Positions 8,201 to 15,912 of a stretch of DNA of 64,000 nt are shown here, one piece after another. Location of the stretch: NCBI GenBank assembly GCA_022447495.1, contig JAKVBH010000016.1, positions 54,057 through 118,056 of the forward strand, given 5' to 3'. The position numbers and the translations under genes were made by a program. This stretch comes from Marinovum sp. Lineage in GTDB: Bacteria > Pseudomonadota > Alphaproteobacteria > Rhodobacterales > Rhodobacteraceae. How positions within the stretch are numbered: position 1 is the stretch's first letter; every line of letters begins with the position of its first letter. The notes under the pieces were generated by a model. That model worked only from the letters and a program-made list of their open reading frames with translations, was not told the DNA's origin and searched no databases.

Positions 8201-9486
8201 GAGGTGAGCGGCGTATTGGCGAGCACTGCGTCCAGCGTGTCAAAGAGCAAATTGGCATTTTCTTTGGAAAAGGGCATCGGCGGGCGGATTTTGAGCGCGT
8301 TTTTGTGCCGTCCCAGCTTGGAGAGGATGATCCCCTCGTGCCGCATCTTGTTGATGATCTTGTCGGTAAATGCGCTCGCAGGTTCTTTTGATCCACGATC
8401 AAGCACCATCTCTGCCCCAAAGATGAGGCCTGAGCCGCGCACATCTCCGATGCACTCGTACTTTTGAGCCAAGCTTTGCAGGCGACTCTGCGCATGGACG
8501 CCGACGTCGGCGGAATTTGCAATCAGATCTTGGGCTTCTAACTCTTCGAGTACCGCCATCGCGGCTGCGCAAGAGACCGGGTTGCCTCCAAAAGTGTTGA
8601 AATAGCGATATCCTCGGCGGAACGCGCCGATTGTGTCGCCATTGGCCACCACCGCACCAACAGGATGGCCATTGGCCATTGGCTTACCCAGAGTCACGAC
8701 ATCCGGCACGATGCCCATCTTGTCATGGGCCCAAAAATGCGACCCGATGCGACCAAAGCCCGATTGCACCTCATCGCAAATCATAAGGCCACCCGCTTTG
8801 CGCACAACTTCCGCGGTGACGTTCAGCCAACCTGGGGACAAGCTGGGAAAGCCTTCGTTGAGAAAATACGGGCAGACCACAAGCGCTGCGAACCCGGTCC
8901 CTTCCGTCTCAAGCTCCGCGATCTGTTGCGCGACGACGTTGGCAAAAGCGGTCCCATCCGGATCAGGCGCCCGATAGCTGTCCGGCGCAGGGACAAACCG
9001 AAAGAACTGATCCAATCCAAAGCCCATCGACGGCACATTGGATGTGCTTAGTTGGCTCACCAGCGAGGTGTTGCCGTGATACGTCGCATCGGTCGCGATG
9101 ATCCCGCGTTTGCCAGTGACCGTTTCGGCCATGCGCAACGCGATATCATTCGCCTCGGACCCGGTGCAGGTCATGATCACGGTGTCCAAAGGCTCGGCCA
9201 TGGTCGCGGTCAGCCGCTCGACATAGTCCAAAATCCCCTCATGCAGATACCGCGTATGGGTGTTGAGCATGCTCGCCTGGCGCGTGATCGCCTCCACCAC
9301 GCGCGGATTGCAATGCCCGACATGGGGCACATTGTTGTAGCAATCGAGGTATTTGCGCCCCTTGGCATCCCATAGCCACACGCCTTCGCCTCGGACGATG
9401 TGCAAGGGGTCATCGTAGAAAGTCGACACATTCGGCCCGAGGAGCCGCGCGCGGTCGGCTATGATCGCTTTTGTCGAACGTGCCAT
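8197..9486 (-). CDS. Class III PLP-dependent aminotransferase/phospho-lyase
   Basis: A 429-residue class III (omega-type) PLP enzyme. From the chosen start, D238 in CDEVQSGFGR binds the pyridine nitrogen and K268 in TLGKPMANGHP is the Schiff-base lysine; the YHGNTSL segment is also typical. ATG 9486 is chosen over an upstream alternative at 9522 because AAGGACAG sits just before it. It is coupled to the APH-type kinase (four-base overlap). That linkage suggests an amine-phosphate phospho-lyase as an alternative to a transaminase. It follows the SRPBCC-hydrolase-TetR fusion gene after 22 bases on the same strand. Confidence 0.88.
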   Translation of the reverse strand: MARSTKAIIADRARLLGPNVSTFYDDPLHIVRGEGVWLWDAKGRKYLDCYNNVPHVGHCNPRVVEAITRQASMLNTHTRYLHEGILDYVERLTATMAEPLDTVIMTCTGSEANDIALRMAETVTGKRGIIATDATYHGNTSLVSQLSTSNVPSMGFGLDQFFRFVPAPDSYRAPDPDGTAFANVVAQQIAELETEGTGFAALVVCPYFLNEGFPSLSPGWLNVTAEVVRKAGGLMICDEVQSGFGRIGSHFWAHDKMGIVPDVVTLGKPMANGHPVGAVVANGDTIGAFRRGYRYFNTFGGNPVSCAAAMAVLEELEAQDLIANSADVGVHAQSRLQSLAQKYECIGDVRGSGLIFGAEMVLDRGSKEPASAFTDKIINKMRHEGIILSKLGRHKNALKIRPPMPFSKENANLLFDTLDAVLANTPLTS

Positions 9487-9508
9487 GGTCTGTCCTTTTT
9501 GCTTGTGC

Positions 9509-11488
9509 TTAGCCTTTGCCACGCTGGGCTTTTTCTTTCAGGGACACCTTTTGCGCCAGTTCCGCGAGATCGTGCGCGGGGTCGGCGGCATAGGCTTTTA
9601 GGAATATCCGAAGGCCATGCGCGATAGCCGCGAGTGTGTCGGCATCCTCTGGCCGCTCTGTGGTGTGGTGCAGGTAGTAATCCCTAGGGCCGGACAGGAT
9701 CAACGACCATAGGTCGTTGGCCGCGCGCCGCGCATCATCAATCTGCAACAGACCGGCGTTGGCGCTGGCACTCACAAATTCCTCAAGCCCATCCAAGGCC
9801 CGGGTGGGCCCGCTGTCATGGTAGTGTTTGGCAATCTCAGGGCGGCGGCTTGCCTCCCCTAGGATAAGTCGCGCGAGCGATAGCATATCCTCGCGCAGAA
9901 CAAATTCGGCATATGTCCAACTGAACTCCCAGAGCCTGTCGACCAAGCTTCCCTGACTTTGTGCCAGGGGTGCGGTGATGTGCGCGCGCCCTTGGTCGAG
10001 GACCGCGCTGAATAGACCCTCTTTGTCGCCAAAGTACTGATAGAGCGTGGGTTTGGAGACATCCGCGGCCTTGGCCAAACGGTCCATAGAGGCGCCATCG
10101 AAACCCGATGCACAGAATTCTCTTAGCGCGGCGCCCAGGATTTGTGTGCGCTTTTTCTGTTGCTTGTCAGCGCGGCTGGATTTGGACATTCGGGTTGTGA
10201 TCGGAAACCGGTCCAGGAAGGCATGAAGGGCCGAATTGAACCCTTTGGGATCCTCGAGATTGCAGACATGACCCGCGCCGTTTAGCACTTCGAAGGTCAC
10301 ATCTGAGGTGCTCCGCGCAGCCACGCTGTCCGACCACATCCGTTGGCTCACGTCACGTATTTCGTCCGGCGGCGCGAGGCGGTCGTGGCGTCCAGTGATC
10401 ATCAAAACAGGGCAAGTGATGTGGGCGAAATCAAAGGTCTCGGGTGGATTGGTGAAGCACTTCAGCGCGTCTTGGTAGGTCGCAACGGGGATCGCTGACA
10501 TAGAGGCACGCAGTGTCTCGCGGAGCTCCGCAGTCGCCTCTGGGCCGGCGATCACATCGACCACCGCCGGGGCAAAATCTGCGGGAGTTTGACCCTGCGC
10601 GAGCGGCACTTCGCGGGACGCCCGAAATGCGTCGCGTTCCTTGGCGCTGGCCTCCGACATGCCCGTGCAACCGCCCGCCAAAACCAGGCCCGCAAGCATA
10701 TCGGGATGGCGCATTGCGAAACTGGTGGCAATCCACGCGCCCATGCTCAGCCCGACCAGGACCACGTTTTTGGCACCCAGATGCTTGGCCAGGTTCAGGA
10801 TGTCATTGCAATGGTCTTCGACTGTGGTTTGCCCGGCTCCAAGCGCGCTGTCGCGATAGCCTCGGAAATCCAATGCGGCGACAGGATAGCGTGTGCCAAA
10901 AGCCTTCAGTTGATCGCTCCAATTGGATGCGTTCCCGCCGATCCCGTGCAGGAAGATCACAGCGGTCGTTCCACGGGTTTTCGTCCCGAGATAGCTCAAG
11001 CGGGGAGACGTCGGGACGGTGGCGACAGACAGCTCCGCATCATCCGATGCAGGAGACTGCGTGTCCGTGACATTGGGCAAATCCCGCAGGAGCGCATCGA
11101 GGCCAGCTTCAAACACAATTCGTGTTCCGTCGGCGATTTCGGTGGCACGGGCCAAGTCCGCTGCAATTTCCGCCTGCCACGTGACCCTGCAGCCTGTGCT
11201 CTCGGTGTCGACACGCACCCTCGCATGATAGGCGTCGGCATCCGCGATGCCGGAGCGCGCAGTATAGCGCAGAACATGGTCCGTCTCGCTTGCGTATGTG
11301 CGTTGTTCCACCACGTGGCCGCCGCCTGTCGTGTCAAAGCTTCGGATCACAGCGCCAGAGGCATCGCACGAGACAGTGCAGCGCCCCACAAACGGGTGCC
11401 ACGCGAGATCAAAACTCCGCATAACGTCCCAAACAGCGTCCGTCGCGTGGGGCAGGGCACGGGTGCATTGGACCTGGGTATTGGCCAT
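9509..11488 (-). CDS. Three-domain fusion: SRPBCC + alpha/beta hydrolase + TetR regulator
   Basis: A continuous 659-residue reading frame with three recognisable parts. Residues 1-140 look like a SRPBCC/polyketide-cyclase-type domain. Residues 165-430 are an alpha/beta hydrolase with oxyanion motif HGIGG (181-185), nucleophile S248 in GLSMG, acid D369 in GRHD and H407 in GAGHV, so the triad is complete. Residues 440-659 are a TetR regulator: the helix-turn-helix at about 447-492 ends in the classical KPTLYQYFGDKEGLF, followed by an all-helical ligand domain. It is the third gene of a nicX-acyl-CoA-dehydrogenase operon (gap of three bases). A TetR-like operator lies in front of nicX. It may be an enzyme that also represses its own operon. 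The domains are clear; the combined function is inference. Confidence 0.88.
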   Translation of the reverse strand: MANTQVQCTRALPHATDAVWDVMRSFDLAWHPFVGRCTVSCDASGAVIRSFDTTGGGHVVEQRTYASETDHVLRYTARSGIADADAYHARVRVDTESTGCRVTWQAEIAADLARATEIADGTRIVFEAGLDALLRDLPNVTDTQSPASDDAELSVATVPTSPRLSYLGTKTRGTTAVIFLHGIGGNASNWSDQLKAFGTRYPVAALDFRGYRDSALGAGQTTVEDHCNDILNLAKHLGAKNVVLVGLSMGAWIATSFAMRHPDMLAGLVLAGGCTGMSEASAKERDAFRASREVPLAQGQTPADFAPAVVDVIAGPEATAELRETLRASMSAIPVATYQDALKCFTNPPETFDFAHITCPVLMITGRHDRLAPPDEIRDVSQRMWSDSVAARSTSDVTFEVLNGAGHVCNLEDPKGFNSALHAFLDRFPITTRMSKSSRADKQQKKRTQILGAALREFCASGFDGASMDRLAKAADVSKPTLYQYFGDKEGLFSAVLDQGRAHITAPLAQSQGSLVDRLWEFSWTYAEFVLREDMLSLARLILGEASRRPEIAKHYHDSGPTRALDGLEEFVSASANAGLLQIDDARRAANDLWSLILSGPRDYYLHHTTERPEDADTLAAIAHGLRIFLKAYAADPAHDLAELAQKVSLKEKAQRGKG

Positions 11489-11491
11489 TGC

Positions 11492-12778
11492 TCAGGCTGC
11501 TGGACGCCACATGGAAACGCGGGCCGAGACGGTTTCGGAGGTGACCTTGTCGATGTCCTCCATGTCGTAGACAGTCATCATTGAGAGATAGTCTTCCATG
11601 ATTTCAGTGGTGTAGGGCAACATGAGCGCGCCGCAGCGGCTGTCGCGATAGATGCGTTCCAGAGGGAGCGATTTGAGCATCGATTGCCCGCCGCAGGTCC
11701 GAATTGCCAGTGCGGCCAATTCCTGCACACCTTCCATAACCGCATATTGCGCCGCGTAGAGCCGCATAACTTCGGTTTTGGACGGAAAGGGTTTGGCCTC
11801 GAAAAATGCGGCGCTCCAAAGCGTGCGCATTTCGGTCAGGCGTTGGAACATGCGCCCCACAGCGGCGCGTTTGGTGGGATAGACGCGGCGGTCGATGGGG
11901 GGCTGATCCGGGGTCTCGCCGCGCAGGTATTGCACGGTAAAGTCGTAGGCCGATTGCGCGACACCCATATAGGCAGGCGTGAGCGTGGCCATCATATGGG
12001 GCCATTGGCTCAGCGTTTTGCCGAAGACGCCCGCGGGCATCATCAGATCGTCTTCGGAGACGAACACATCCTTGAGTACGAGGTCCCGGCTCACCGTGCC
12101 GCGCATGCCGATGGGATCCCAATCCCCCACAATCGAAAGGCCCGGCGCGTCTTTGTGCACGGCGAAATCCATCGTGTCTTCATGGGCGGGGGGCTTACCC
12201 TCGAAATGCTCGGTGCAGACGATAGAGTAATAGTCGCAATTGCCCGCCAGTGAGGCGAATTTCTTGAACCCATTGATGAGCCAGCCGCCATCCACACGTC
12301 GGCAATTGGTTTTGATTGGCTCAGAGGTCCAGTTGGCGCCGCCCTCGGAAATCGGCTGAGAGAAGATAGCGCCCTCTTGTACCACTTTGGGAAATTGAAT
12401 CTCGCGCATACGGGCAAAGGTCGCGCGCTCTTCCTCGGTTAGGTTGGGCATGTCGAACATGAAGCGCAGCCACATCATCGACGAGGTGTGCATGTTAAAG
12501 GTGAGTGCGGTGGCACCGCAATACTTACCGATCTCGGCCCCGATGGTCGCGTATTCGCCGAGCGAAAAGCCCAAACCGCCGAACGCCTCCGGGATCACCA
12601 GCTTGAGGAAACCCGCATCGCGCAGCTCGTTGTAATTCTGCGTGGGAAAACTGGCCTCAAGGTCATGCTGCACCGCACGTTCGGCAAATTTCGGACCCAG
12701 CGCATTGATGCGCTCAAGCATCTCGATGTGCGCGGGGCGGAATGTGGAGGTGTCGTAATAATCGCGAAAATCGCTCAT
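11492..12778 (-). CDS. Acyl-CoA dehydrogenase-family flavoprotein
   Basis: A 428-residue member of the acyl-CoA dehydrogenase/group D flavin monooxygenase fold. Recognisable are the N-terminal helical part with PEAFGGLGFSLGEYATIGAE, the middle FSQPISEGG and GFKKFASLA flavin-binding strands, DWDPIGMRGT, and the C-terminal CGGQSM helix. Its operon partners are a ring-cleaving dioxygenase and a hydrolase fusion rather than CoA-ester genes, so it may oxidise or hydroxylate an aromatic or heterocycle instead of an acyl-CoA; the sequence alone does not decide. The ATG overlaps the nicX stop by four bases. Confidence 0.85.
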   Translation of the reverse strand: MSDFRDYYDTSTFRPAHIEMLERINALGPKFAERAVQHDLEASFPTQNYNELRDAGFLKLVIPEAFGGLGFSLGEYATIGAEIGKYCGATALTFNMHTSSMMWLRFMFDMPNLTEEERATFARMREIQFPKVVQEGAIFSQPISEGGANWTSEPIKTNCRRVDGGWLINGFKKFASLAGNCDYYSIVCTEHFEGKPPAHEDTMDFAVHKDAPGLSIVGDWDPIGMRGTVSRDLVLKDVFVSEDDLMMPAGVFGKTLSQWPHMMATLTPAYMGVAQSAYDFTVQYLRGETPDQPPIDRRVYPTKRAAVGRMFQRLTEMRTLWSAAFFEAKPFPSKTEVMRLYAAQYAVMEGVQELAALAIRTCGGQSMLKSLPLERIYRDSRCGALMLPYTTEIMEDYLSMMTVYDMEDIDKVTSETVSARVSMWRPAA

Positions 12779-13821
12779 GCGAGGTCTCCTTGGAGTTTGC
12801 CGTCAATGACCACGGGGGTGTCGTTGAGTGTAATCGTACAGCCGCGCATCGGTAGGTCAAAATGACCAAGTGTGAACCGGCCCGCGTATTGGTTGGAGCC
12901 GGTGGACCACAGGAAATTGCCTGCCCAGGCGCGGAACTCGGTGGCTTGCACATCGCGCTTGTCATAGAGCGCCATGCTTTCCCATCTTGCGCGGGTGTTC
13001 ATCCCCCACCCGACATGGCTGAGGCCATATGCCAGCGGATCGTCCCAGGCGGCGAGGTATTCGCGGAAGAGGTCGGCATCGAGGCCGTCGCCGCCAATCT
13101 CACGCACAAAGTCGTCTTCGATTTGGAAGTCGATTGCACTGCTGAGGTAGGATTTGAAGGTGAGGTTCATGTCGCCGGATGCCATGACAATGCGCCCGTT
13201 GATCGTGTTTTTCCCTGGGAAACAGAGGCATAGCCCGCCGGGCCAATGGGCCACGCCACCTTGGTCCGTGGTGAAACCCGGCGTGCCGCCACATGGCGCA
13301 TCGCGTATGTCGATGGTGAGGTCGGTGCCCTCTTTGGAGGTCACGCGCATCTCAGCGGCGTCGCGCAACATCTCAATACCGAGCGCCACTTTGGGGCCCA
13401 GCTCGGCATGGGGTTCTGTGCGTTCGAGGATTTCGGGATGTTCGTTGCAGATCACAAAGAGCCGCGCGCCAGCCTCTTCGATCTCAGACCATTCCTCGGC
13501 ATGGAGTAGACCTTCGACCGTGATGTCGACCACGACCTCCACGCGTTTGAGCGCTTCGATCACGTGGCGTTTGCCTGCGATGGCGTTGCTGGCGCCGGTG
13601 GATTTGACCGGCACAGGTGCGGTTTGAGGCGGCGTGGGTAGGACGATGGTTGAGAACTCTGCGCCCAGATCAAAAAGCGCCAAAGCACAGAGTTGCAGGA
13701 ACACGGGCCGCGATTGGCTTTCGGCGACCACGGCGACTTGGGTGCCGGGGCCGATGCCGTTGAGGCGCATCACGCGGCGAAAACTCGCGACCCATTTGCC
13801 TTCGGGAATTTCGTGCAACAT
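12775..13821 (-). CDS. nicX: NicX-like extradiol-type dioxygenase (2,5-dihydroxypyridine 5,6-dioxygenase family)
   Basis: A 348-residue protein of the NicX/M29-like family. The iron ligands described for Pseudomonas NicX (two His and an Asp, with a H-x-D pair) have matches at H269 (LSHVGWG) and H320-F-D322 (GHFDLPM). NicX opens the ring of 2,5-dihydroxypyridine in nicotinate degradation. The other nic genes (hydroxylases, maleamate amidase, maleate isomerase) are absent here; only a hydrolase domain in the neighbouring fusion could stand in for the deformylase. The substrate may therefore be a different heterocycle. An M29 aminopeptidase is a less likely alternative. The start has AAGGGAGAGGG directly upstream. 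Confidence 0.82.
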   Translation of the reverse strand: MLHEIPEGKWVASFRRVMRLNGIGPGTQVAVVAESQSRPVFLQLCALALFDLGAEFSTIVLPTPPQTAPVPVKSTGASNAIAGKRHVIEALKRVEVVVDITVEGLLHAEEWSEIEEAGARLFVICNEHPEILERTEPHAELGPKVALGIEMLRDAAEMRVTSKEGTDLTIDIRDAPCGGTPGFTTDQGGVAHWPGGLCLCFPGKNTINGRIVMASGDMNLTFKSYLSSAIDFQIEDDFVREIGGDGLDADLFREYLAAWDDPLAYGLSHVGWGMNTRARWESMALYDKRDVQATEFRAWAGNFLWSTGSNQYAGRFTLGHFDLPMRGCTITLNDTPVVIDGKLQGDLA

Positions 13822-13850
13822 GTCCCTCTCCCTTTGGCTCAGAGACTGAT

Positions 13851-13874
13851 TTAACTAAACCGTGTAGTAAAGTT
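13851..13874. promoter_or_regulatory. TetR-type operator candidate upstream of nicX
   Basis: AACTAAACCGTGTAGTAAAGT lies 30-50 bases before the nicX start. ACTAAACCG is a half-site common to many TetR-family operators, and ACTA and TAGT form the two arms around a seven-base centre. The operon it precedes encodes a protein with a C-terminal TetR domain, suggesting autoregulation. Confidence 0.5.
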
Positions 13875-13886
13875 TTTTCGCCTCGC

Positions 13887-14684
13887 TCAGGCAAATGAGA
13901 TCGCGACGTCTCCAAACGCGCCAAACTCGGCTCTGATCTCGGTGCCTGGAGGACATTCGATGGGCGCGATAAAGGAGCCAGAGAGGACAACGTGTCCGGC
14001 TTCCAACCTCTGGCCGTAGGTGTGCATCCGCTCGGCAAGCCAGACCACCGATTGCACGGGGTCGTCGAGCACCGCGGCACCCAAGCCTGTCGCGACAACC
14101 CGGTTGTCAGCATACACCACAGCCCCGGTCCAACGCAGGTCAAAGTCTTCGGGCGCGTGGCGTGCAGCCCCCAGCACGATCCCCGCATTGGCCGCGTTGT
14201 CAGACACCGTGTCGAAGATTTTGCGAATTTGCCCCGTGGCGGGGTCCTTTCGGAGGATGCGAGTGTCTAGGATTTCCAACGAGGGTGCGACATAGTCGGT
14301 CGCCGCCAACACATCGGCGCGTGTGGCATTGGCGGGCAGGGTGTCTTTGAGCACAAAGGCAATCTCGGCCTCCACCCGAGGCTGGATAAACCGACCGGCG
14401 GGCACAGTCTCGGCCGAGCGAAAGAGCATGTCGTCATACAGTACGCCGCTATCGGGCGTATCGATGCCGAGGGCGTCTTGCATGACCTTGGAGGTGAGCC
14501 CAATTTTCCAGCCGATGATTTCACGCCCGGCGGCGAGCTTTTGGGTGATCTGGGCCTTTTGGATTGCATAGGCATCGTCGAGCGTCATGTCAGGGTGGCG
14601 CAGGCTGATAAGGTCGATCTGCTGTTTGGTCTCTTCGGCTTGGAGCAAATCTGCGGCCAGTTGCGCGGCGGTCTCGGGCGTCAT
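13887..14684 (-). CDS. hpaH: 2-oxo-hept-4-ene-1,7-dioate hydratase
   Basis: A 265-residue hydratase of the 2-keto-4-pentenoate hydratase/HpaH family. Marks are GWKIGLTSKVMQ (about 60), the PRVEAEIAF metal-binding Glu pair, DNAANAGIVLG and VLSGSFIAPI. HpaH adds water to 2-oxohept-4-ene-1,7-dioate, giving the substrate of the HpcH aldolase. The gene is the last of the hpa series on this strand and its start overlaps the hpaG-like stop by four bases. Confidence 0.9.
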   Translation of the reverse strand: MTPETAAQLAADLLQAEETKQQIDLISLRHPDMTLDDAYAIQKAQITQKLAAGREIIGWKIGLTSKVMQDALGIDTPDSGVLYDDMLFRSAETVPAGRFIQPRVEAEIAFVLKDTLPANATRADVLAATDYVAPSLEILDTRILRKDPATGQIRKIFDTVSDNAANAGIVLGAARHAPEDFDLRWTGAVVYADNRVVATGLGAAVLDDPVQSVVWLAERMHTYGQRLEAGHVVLSGSFIAPIECPPGTEIRAEFGAFGDVAISFA

Positions 14685-15526
14685 GCCTCGTCCTCCACAC
14701 TATTGCACAGAACGCCGATGCCTTCGGCCTCCACCTCAATCACGTCCCCAGGTTTGAGCCAGATCGGCGGGTCGAACCGCGCCCCGGCGCCGGTGGGCGT
14801 GCCACACACGAGGATGTCGCCCGGGGCAAGCGTGGTGAATGTTGAGACGTAATTGATGATGTAGCGGAAGGAATAGATCATCCGGGAGGTACGATCCTCT
14901 TGGCGTAGCTCGCCATTGACTTTGGTGGTGAGCCTCACATCATCGAGTTGCGCGGCATCGGTGAAGGGCACCAGCCAAGGGCCCAAAGCGCCCGAACGAT
15001 CCCAGTTTTTGCCCTGGGTCACATTGAATTTCGCGTGGCGCACCCAATCGCGGATCGTGCCTTCGTTGCAGAGCGTGAGCGCGGCGATATGGTCATACGC
15101 GTCGTCCTGGGCGATGCGACGGCCAGCTTTGCCAATCACAATCGCGATCTCACCTTCGTAGTCGAGCTTCTCGGATTCTGGCGGGCGGATCAGCGGTTGC
15201 TCATGACCGGTGAAGCTTTCGGGAAAGCGGATGAAGAGCGAGGGCTTGGCGGCCTCAGAACTGCCGTCTTTGTACTCGGCATTTCGGTCGGGGAAGTTCA
15301 CTCCGACGCAGATGATCTTGCCGGGGCGCTCCATGGGCATTTCGTAAACCGCATCGTCTGGCAGCGCGGTTTCCGGTCCGTCTTGCTGCGTTAGCGCACC
15401 GCTTTCAACCATGGCATCCAAACTGCCACGGCTTTCGGTCAGGTCGATAAAGCCAGTGTCAGTCAATTGGCCGATGCGGGTCTTCCCACCAAAGGTGAGC
15501 CTTGCGAAACGGGTCATGGATTGCAT
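14681..15526 (-). CDS. hpaG: Fumarylacetoacetate hydrolase-family isomerase/decarboxylase
   Basis: A 281-residue FAH-family protein with the metal-binding pattern LDYEGEIAIVIGK (about 147-159), the upstream KIICVGVNFPDRNAEY and a C-terminal GDILVCGTPTGAG. In the homoprotocatechuate pathway HpaG decarboxylates 5-oxopent-3-ene-1,2,5-tricarboxylate and isomerises the product. E. coli HpaG has two fused FAH domains (about 430 residues); this protein has one, so a second copy may be needed or it may do only one reaction. Two ATGs, 15526 and 15517, are equally plausible around the AAGGA ribosome site. It overlaps the preceding small gene by 13 bases. Confidence 0.85.
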   Translation of the reverse strand: MQSMTRFARLTFGGKTRIGQLTDTGFIDLTESRGSLDAMVESGALTQQDGPETALPDDAVYEMPMERPGKIICVGVNFPDRNAEYKDGSSEAAKPSLFIRFPESFTGHEQPLIRPPESEKLDYEGEIAIVIGKAGRRIAQDDAYDHIAALTLCNEGTIRDWVRHAKFNVTQGKNWDRSGALGPWLVPFTDAAQLDDVRLTTKVNGELRQEDRTSRMIYSFRYIINYVSTFTTLAPGDILVCGTPTGAGARFDPPIWLKPGDVIEVEAEGIGVLCNSVEDEA

Positions 15527-15912
15527 TTTCCTTCTTCAATAAGCACCATCGCCGATTGCGCGACATAGGCTTGGCTTTCGCCAATCTCAGGACCGTAGAC
15601 TTCAACTTGAAGTTTCATTTTTTCAAAAGGGCCAACGGAAAAAGTCTGTGTGACGATCTCCAAAAATTGGCCAATAAGTTGGTTGCACACCACTTGCGCG
15701 AAGCTATTGAATTCGGCCTCATTTAGGAGACTGCTTGCCGGTATGTGCACCGCCAAACCATAGGATTTATTGGCAAGCGCTTCGCCCTCTTCGATCAAAC
15801 CGAACTCGACTTTATCCCAGTCGAAGTTGGCTTCCTGCGCGTGCGCAACGCCCGCAAGGGCCAATGTCGCGCAGGCGAAGTTGAAAAGCTGGGTCCCTCT
15901 GAGAAGCTTCAT
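15514..15912 (-). CDS. Small secreted protein of unknown function
   Basis: A 132-residue protein with a clear Sec signal peptide (MKLLRG, hydrophobic core, cleavage near AHA). I do not recognise the family. The mature part is acidic and would be periplasmic. It is embedded in the hpa operon: the ATG overlaps the decarboxylase stop (ATGA) and its end overlaps hpaG, which argues that it is a real, co-translated gene. A role in uptake or in sensing the aromatic substrate is possible but unsupported. Confidence 0.7.
   Translation of the reverse strand: MKLLRGTQLFNFACATLALAGVAHAQEANFDWDKVEFGLIEEGEALANKSYGLAVHIPASSLLNEAEFNSFAQVVCNQLIGQFLEIVTQTFSVGPFEKMKLQVEVYGPEIGESQAYVAQSAMVLIEEGKCNP

Noticed and set aside
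10589..11584. Long plus-strand frame of 331 codons
   Set aside because: Antisense to the triple-fusion gene; rich in Arg, Cys and Gln with no family motif, while the opposite strand has clear domains.
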